This document shows, piece by piece, positions 58,459 to 64,000 of a DNA stretch of 64,000 nucleotides (positions are counted from its first letter, which is position 1; each line of letters opens with the position of its first letter). The stretch is from contig JACEEZ010019081.1 in the NCBI GenBank assembly GCA_016584305.1, forward strand, positions 282,501-346,500, given 5' to 3'. The stretch comes from Chionoecetes opilio. Its lineage: Eukaryota; Arthropoda; Malacostraca; Decapoda; Majidae. The notes beneath the pieces were generated by a model. That model made no database searches. It saw nothing but the letters and a program-made list of their open reading frames with translations, and was not told the origin of the DNA. The translations under genes were made by a program, and so were the position numbers.

Positions 58459-58712
58459 AATTCTTCAAACATCAACATATAAATGAAGTAAAATAATAAT
58501 AAAAAATAATAAAATAATAATATGTACGAAAAAACTCAAAATCAGTGTACGAGACAACTAACAAAACCTGGGTACGAAACAACTTCCTGTAACCGTAGTA
58601 GGTAGGTCACCGGTGTTTACAAGTGGTGGGTGAGTGTTGTTATCGGTGTGTCTCCTGGCTCGTTAGGCTGTGACTGCCCCGAGCTACAGGAGTCAGGCTG
58701 CTGGGTACATTT

Positions 58713-58925
58713 CCAGATGAACACCGAACTTCCTTTGGTGGACGAAACTATTATTTTCCCCCTAACGTAATCTATACCTAACCTAACCTTTACCTAAAAA
58801 AAAAAAAAAAAAAAAGTATTTGCAACATAAACGGTTAGCTAGCAGATTACCGTAATTAAAAACACATCAAAACTCACCAGAAAAAAATAGTTTCGTCCAC
58901 CAAAGGAAGTTGGGTGTTCATCTGG
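58713..58925. mobile_element. MITE, 213 bp, with ~40-bp inverted repeats
   Basis: CCAGATGAACACCGAACTTC then CTTTGGTGGACGAAACTATT (left) pairs with AATAGTTTCGTCCACCAAAG then GAAGTTGGGTGTTCATCTGG (right). The centre has CCTAACCTAACC and an A-run. The GACGAAACTATT motif echoes the GTACGAAACAACT motif of the neighbouring composite. Confidence 0.85.
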
Positions 58926-59051
58926 AATAATAGCGGCCGGTGTACCAGGGCCCCTTGGGTGGGTACCCATGACTGCTGGAACACCGGTTAATAATCAACA
59001 AATATGGATATTTTATGCAAGGTTTGATTTGTTGAATATCTAGTAAATTGT

Positions 59052-59392
59052 TGTTATGGGGCACCATTGTTTTCGATGACAAAACTATTCATATACATAA
59101 TGATTTTTTTTATTTTTTTTATTTGTGGTTAAAGATTCGGAAGAGTAACCAACCAGTTTTATATATAAAGTTTTTTCCTGATAGATTTTGATGTTTTGAA
59201 TTGATATGACTTGTTTTATTTTTTAAATCTCTATTTTTTCTTTTTAATTCCCTCTCCCCTTCCCCCCCACCTCTGCTGAAAAAGTAGTGATTTCCAAGGT
59301 AAATTGACCGGCAAATTAATAGAAAAAAGTCAAAACACATCGAAAACTCGTATAAATAGTTTTGTCCTCGTAACGTTTTGTCCCCGTAAATA
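59052..59392. mobile_element. Possible related MITE
   Basis: CGATGACAAAACTATTCATA (about 59074) mirrors TATAAATAGTTTTGTCCTCG (about 59351), with weaker outer pairing (TTATGGGGCACC / GTCCCCGTAAATAA). The ends are not sharply defined. Confidence 0.5.
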
Positions 59393-59548
59393 ACTTATTT
59401 ATGGAGGTAAAACACCGGTAGTGTAGTTGTGAGGCAAAATGATCGCTGGCTGCCGTAAGAAATTAACAACACACGTTACGTTAGGTAAAACTACACACGT
59501 AAAGCTTTGAATTATCTATCAGTGAAGCATTAACAAATCTGGTATGCA

Positions 59549-59758
59549 TTAACCCCTTCACGCCCAGATCTCTCCTTTGCTATATAAAATCTTCTGTTGT
59601 TAGCCATAAAATTAAGAAAAGTCGCTGAATATACCAAATTAGCTAGTGGACAAGGATACTAAACAGGTCATATGTATAAAATATTGCTTATGTTCATTAG
59701 AAATCATCTAATGGTACCCAAATTATAATGGAAATTACGTTCTGTCTCAAGGGGTTAA
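59549..59758 (-). mobile_element. TTAA-bounded MITE, copy 6 of 6 (inverted)
   Basis: TTAACCCCTTCACGCCCAGA ... TGTCTCAAGGGGTTAA. It ends 26 bp before the likely noncoding exon of SF3A2. Confidence 0.85.
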
Positions 59759-59784
59759 GTTTATATATATCTCTGTTGGTGCAG

Positions 59785-59905
59785 GATCCTCGCCACTAAA
59801 GCCTGACTCCCCACCACCGCCGGCTGCTGTGTGTGGTGAGGCTGAGGACGGACCACCACCACCTGCTGCGGGATTAGCCTCCAGGCACTCACCACCTTAG
59901 ATCAG
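59785..59905 (+). other. Probable noncoding 5' exon of SF3A2
   Basis: Bordered by TTGGTGCAG| and ATCAG|GTCAGT; GC-rich relative to its surroundings and with stops in all frames. The next acceptor (ATTTCAG| at 60161-60162) opens the exon with the SF3A2 start codon 21 bases on. The acceptor-like left edge implies a further upstream exon, or that transcription starts nearby. Confidence 0.45.
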
Positions 59906-60183
59906 GTCAGTTCACAATGTAGAGAATGGGAACAACAAAGCTACAAATATACAGTCATATTTTTAGTTCGACTGTTCGAACATTTTGATTCTTGTTAATA
60001 GGAAGACTCCCTGAATGAATGGTACTAATTGGCATTGGATGGGTAGTTAGGTACAATTGATACTTTAGGGATATCAGTGGCAAATTCTTAGCCAAGGGTA
60101 TATTCATGTACTCCAGTTTTGCATTGTAAAGACTTGTCAATACCTTCAAACCCTCATTTCAGGACACCATTTAAGCACTCAAG

Positions 60184-61356
60184 ATGGACTTTCAACACCG
60201 CGCCGGAGGGAAGACAGGAGGAGGAGGACAAGCATCATGGTCTGAGAGCAACCGAGATCGCAGAGAGAGGCTGCGTCAGTTAGCCTTGGAGACCATTGAT
60301 CTTAATAAGGACCCTTACTTTATGAAAAATCACTTGGGCTCTTATGAATGTAAATTGTGCCTGACTCTCCATAACAATGAAGGAAGTTACTTGGCTCACA
60401 CCCAAGGCAAGAAGCACCAGACTAACCTTGCTCGCCGAGCCGCTAAGGAAGCCAAGGAATCCCCGGCACAACCGGCACCGGAAAAGCCTCGCGTCGAGAT
60501 GAAAAAGTTTGTCAAGATTGGTCGGCCGGGCTACAGAGTCACCAAGCAGAGGGACCCAGAAATGGGACAACAGAGTCTCCTGTTTCAGATCGACTACCCA
60601 GAAATAGCCGACAACGTGGCTCCTCGACACAGATTCATGTCTGCATACGAGCAGAAGGTGGAGCCCCCCGACCGCAAGTGGCAGTACCTCTTGTTTGCCG
60701 CAGAGCCGTACGAAACCATCGCTTTCAAGGTGCCCAGCCGCGAGGTAGATAAGTCTTGGACAATGTGGAATAAGGAAACCAAGCAATTTTTCCTACAGTT
60801 TGCTTTCAAGGTTGATCCCAAGGCCAAGATGATTCCTCCCATCCCTCCACCAATGTCAGGAGGCCCTCCAGGTCCACCAGGGCCGCCCGGCTTGCCTCCT
60901 CCCCCTGGACTGCCTCCTCGCCCACCCATGATGCCAACAGGACCACCACCCCCAGGCATGCCGCCGCCTCCTGGCATGCCGCCGCCCTCAGCTCTCCGAC
61001 CTCCTATGAGGCCCATGATGCCCCCGCCCCCAGGCCCTCATGGCCCCCTCAGGCCCCCTCCAGGCCCTCCAGGCATGGGTCTTCCACCGCACGGAATGCG
61101 TGGTCCTCCACCCCATGGAATGCGGGGTCCTCCACCACACACACACGGACCCCCACATGGACACCCACACGGACCCCCACATGGACCCCCACACGGACCC
61201 CCACACGGACCCCCACACGGACCCCCACATGGACACCCACACGGACCCCCACATCCACACCCAGGGGGACTGCCGCCCCCACCCCCGCCATTCAACCCCG
61301 TGCCGCCTCCCCCGCCCTCAGGAGGAGTGCCACCACCTCCTCCTCCTAAAAATTAA
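60184..61356 (+). CDS. SF3A2: SF3A2, splicing factor 3A subunit 2 (SF3a66)
   Basis: One open coding exon, 390 residues, ATG at 60184 in CAAGATGGAC, stop TAA. SF3A2 is a subunit of the SF3a complex of the U2 snRNP and helps form the prespliceosome at the branch point in the nucleus. The start MDFQHRAGGKTGGGGQAS is the conserved SF3A2 N-terminus. A matrin/U1-type C2H2 zinc finger has Cys56, Cys59, His72 and His78 (YECKLC ... HTQGKKH). The SF3A2 core follows: KFVKIGRPGYRVTKQRDP, LLFQIDYPEIAD, KWQYLLFAAEPYETIAFKVP and FFLQFAFK (to about residue 209). The rest is the expected proline-rich tail, here with HGPPHG repeats (residues ~321-359). The length is a little below the human protein (464), the difference being in the tail repeats. 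The gene lies head to head with ZCCHC8. Confidence 0.97.
   Translation: MDFQHRAGGKTGGGGQASWSESNRDRRERLRQLALETIDLNKDPYFMKNHLGSYECKLCLTLHNNEGSYLAHTQGKKHQTNLARRAAKEAKESPAQPAPEKPRVEMKKFVKIGRPGYRVTKQRDPEMGQQSLLFQIDYPEIADNVAPRHRFMSAYEQKVEPPDRKWQYLLFAAEPYETIAFKVPSREVDKSWTMWNKETKQFFLQFAFKVDPKAKMIPPIPPPMSGGPPGPPGPPGLPPPPGLPPRPPMMPTGPPPPGMPPPPGMPPPSALRPPMRPMMPPPPGPHGPLRPPPGPPGMGLPPHGMRGPPPHGMRGPPPHTHGPPHGHPHGPPHGPPHGPPHGPPHGPPHGHPHGPPHPHPGGLPPPPPPFNPVPPPPPSGGVPPPPPPKN
61144..61260 (+). repeat. 12-bp coding microsatellite in the SF3A2 tail
   Basis: GGACCCCCACAC/T units encoding GPPH, with two GHPH variants. The antisense strand has glycine/cysteine-rich frames that are only shadows of this repeat. Confidence 0.95.
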
Positions 61357-61948
61357 GTAAACAATATGAAGAACTTTTCAGTAGTATAACTTTGATTACA
61401 AATTTCATAATTGTACTAATACTTTGTTATATATGAACTATCATTCCTGTGTGAATTGTGGAAGGAAAGCAAAATTAATTGTAAGCAAACCAATATACCT
61501 GTCAGTTACTTTGTAGTAGATAGCTATTCTGTGCTTGATATTTACAATCATCATAAAATAACTCTTAAATCTTGTGATATTTTTCCTCCCATAGAATTAA
61601 GAGTCGTGTGTTATGCTTCTCTTGAGTGCCACCCCATTTGTGTGAAACTGCTGCTTGTAAAATAGGAAATGATTTGCAAACAGTCTTGTAAATGTGAGAT
61701 TGGTATTTAGTAAGAAACAAAGAAAATAGATATGTGTGCTCACACCCACGGCCTCATCTAAGTTCCTACTTTTCAAACATGTTCAGTACTACTTTTGTGA
61801 GTGTGAAATGAGTCAGCTGATTTATGATAAAATTAAGTGCTAGTTGTAGGGAGTTGCGAATACCTAACATGTAAAGCTTAACCTTGAAAGCACTACAGAA
61901 AAGCAGTGATGCCATGCTTCCAGAATACCTTACATTGCTGGAATATAG
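61357..61948 (+). other. SF3A2 3' untranslated region (probable)
   Basis: AT-rich non-coding sequence after the stop codon. No canonical AATAAA is obvious; the transcript end is not determined. Confidence 0.4.
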
Positions 61949-61950
61949 TA

Positions 61951-62396
61951 CAGTTAAAGCCTTAATAACCAGCACCCTTTGGATATTGAAAGTACCGTAT
62001 AAAAAAAATTCTGGTTAACCGAGCATTAACTGAGAAAAATCGAAGATAAAATTCACAAGACACAAAATATGTTACATGAATTGTATACAAATTTATATAA
62101 AAGATTAAAGATGAAACATAAATATACAACAAATATATATGGTGTAGGTACTCACCAGGAGGTGGTGTTGAGCTGGAGGTCCAGGCTGGCATGATGTACA
62201 CTTAAAATACTGTACTGGATTTTATACACATCCCTTTTTTGGACAATTAACTTCATTGAGTACAGCAGGAGGATCCTCTGCATCCTCATCTGGTGTGACA
62301 GTGTAGGTGGATGGCGCTGGGTCAAGGGCTGAGGCACGCGGCGGTCATTTCTAATTGCTCATGCTCGGAAAATTTTGTATTCTATTATCATTTTAC

Positions 62397-62433
<37 letters not shown>

Positions 62434-62499
62434 ACCAGATTTGTGCTGGTTTTTTGAGCATCCTGAAAGCTAGAATGCTAGTTAATAGAGCTTTTACTG
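61951..62499. mobile_element. Pogo/Tigger-like non-autonomous element
   Basis: Left end CAGTTAAAGCCTTAATAACC and right end GGTTAATAGAGCTTTTACTG-like (GTTAATAGAGCTTTTACTG) are imperfect inverted repeats with TA at 61949-61950 and 62500-62501. A ~31-bp T-run (62399-62429) lies near the right end. No transposase. Confidence 0.75.
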
Positions 62500-62501
62500 T
62501 A

Positions 62502-64000
62502 TCAGAAAATGCTAAATATGTGCAATGTGGTAATCTCAAAAATGTTAATTATGCTTATATGAAAAGGAAAACAAATTCAGTATCTGATGACTTTATATTG
62601 GTAATTAACCACATTACAGATGTGCCAACCCTAATTACTTATAAGTAAGGCAGTTACAAAGCAAGGCATAGGACTAGTATGGTACAAAAGGAGATTGGCA
62701 CTTAGCAATACTAAGACTTTCCACAACACATCATGCAAACACTCTAGTCTCAACATGTTTATATGAAGTTTATCTGAAGACATATACAATCCATTTACTT
62801 GTTTATCCACTGGTCTATAGGGCATAGGTCTGCATCCTTTATAAACTGGGTTAACATTTGACAACCAGGTACTAGTACGTCATCAGTCACAGCTGCTGCA
62901 TCAAGTATCACGCAGCAAATAGTGGAAGTAATCTATGATGATAAACCACAACAGCGCAAAGTGAAATTACAGAACTGTTCATCCAGATGTGCATACACAA
63001 CAAAACTACATCCTGCATGTCATACATTCACTATCGTGGGCTACAAAACTCCCTAAAACTATTCATTCACATAAAAATGAGCAATCATAAACGCAGATCC
63101 TGATTTGAGGTATACATACAAACATTTCAATCTGTTTAATGAGGATTTAGATGAGGCAAAACATAATAAGAAAAACTCAATACTGTTTGAAATTCTTAGC
63201 GCTTGTATACCTTGTAATTTGGAAGTGTACAAGCTGAATGTCAGAGGAAGAACAAATTAAGAACAAAATTCATGAGGAGGGTTCACTGATGTTGGAATTA
63301 TGCATTTGAACAAAAAAATAATGATAGTTGAAAAAAGTTATAAAGGAATGGAAGACCTAAGCAGCTGTTTTATATCTACACATTACATCTGGGAGGTGAC
63401 AGCCATGCAGAGTACTTCAACCTGTACTTTATATCCTGACCTCACTCAACGTTACTATTGTTCAACCCCTCCCCAAGTGTTGTTCTCTAGTGCTATGATA
63501 AATAACACAGCAACCACTGACACGGCTACAAAGATTTCATTACAAAGTAAATTATAACCTTTGCAAAACCTATGTATTCACTACTAACTCAACACGTAAT
63601 TTGTACCAAAAATTCATTCATTCATTCTCTCAAATAAAATATCAATCAGTCTTACCACGTGATGCACATTGTGACATAACAAAAGATGACAGCAAAGCCA
63701 AAATACTGATCAAAAAGCAAGGAAACAAAATGTTATACAGCAGCAGCAAAACAAGTTTCATGGACTGTCAGTGACAAATGTGTTACTATAATAGTTTCAA
63801 AGCCTTGCCGACAACACCTCTGCAAATAAGACACGTGTGGCTCACTTATAAAAGGCACAAACAACAAAATTTCAAGTTATTCAATTGTTTTATAAATTCT
63901 TTGATGATAGATTACTGGAAATTTACTATGAGTCTGTGTGAAATAGAGTACAAAACACTGTATTCTTTTATGCCAAGTCTCACCACATACAAATCTATCT
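62502..64000 (+). other. Unassigned AT-rich sequence to the window edge
   Basis: I see no gene, RNA or repeat that I can support here. Short open frames on both strands have no domain-like content. Confidence 0.6.

Larger units (their letters stand above)
55088..58597. mobile_element. 3.5-kb inverted-repeat composite element
   Basis: Left end ACGGTTACAGGGAGTTTCGT and right end (complement) ACGGTTACAGGAAGTTGTTT continue for ~75 bp each through CCCAGGTTTTGTTAGTTGT and CACTGATTTTGAGTTTTTT. A third and fourth copy of the arm (around 56065-56100 and 56440-56530) frame an inner foldback. The motif GTACGAAACAAC or its complement recurs about ten times. The interior also holds a SINE and a LINE, plus an apparently unique 55300-56050 stretch in which I see nothing recognisable. 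Confidence 0.6.

Noticed and set aside
60988..61295. Glycine/cysteine-rich and tryptophan-rich minus-strand frames
   Set aside because: Antisense shadows of the proline-rich, repeat-containing end of SF3A2.

Overview
The window reads as nuclear DNA of an arthropod, most likely a decapod crustacean. It holds five intron-containing or UTR-spliced animal genes separated by large introns full of microsatellites, tRNA-derived SINEs, non-LTR retrotransposons and many small inverted-repeat transposons. The species is an inference from gene style and repeat load; no marker gene fixes it.

Genes, left to right. (1) 2151-10174 (+): the last four coding exons of a CDC34/UBE2R-type ubiquitin-conjugating enzyme (first exon lies off the left edge), with a 3'UTR to about 12365. 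(2) 19586-25071 (+): a complete four-exon, 217-residue member of the small HD-domain 'predicted metal-dependent phosphohydrolase' family that has lost key metal ligands. (3) 32603-35374 (-): METTL5, an 18S rRNA m6A methyltransferase, two coding exons, with a one-base reading-frame break in exon 1 as given. (4) 45438-54560 (-): a complete nine-coding-exon ZCCHC8 (NEXT complex scaffold; exons sum to 610 codons plus stop) with an in-frame 18-residue tandem repeat. (5) 60184-61356 (+): SF3A2, a U2 snRNP SF3a subunit, one coding exon preceded by a likely noncoding exon. ZCCHC8 and SF3A2 are divergent neighbours. Three of the five genes (METTL5, ZCCHC8, SF3A2) act on RNA, but nothing here shows that they work together.

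Repeats and mobile DNA explain most of the rest. A 3.2 kb, 29-bp minisatellite fills 13551-16773. A ~212-bp element bounded by TTAA occurs six times. Pogo/Tigger-like elements with TA targets occur four times. A hAT element with an exact 8-bp target duplication sits 30 bp from a splice acceptor. The region 38902-42796 is a DNA transposon with terminal inverted repeats and a broken ~745-codon protein of a family I cannot assign to a named superfamily; a 1188-bp foldback element with a 9-bp target duplication has inserted into that protein gene. A relative of the foldback lies in the METTL5 intron together with a pogo-like element and a triplicated LINE tail. Between ZCCHC8 and SF3A2 a 3.5 kb inverted-repeat composite carries a LINE, a SINE and an internal foldback.

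The best candidate for something not well described is the nested transposon pair at 38902-42796. Second is the HD-family protein with degraded active site.
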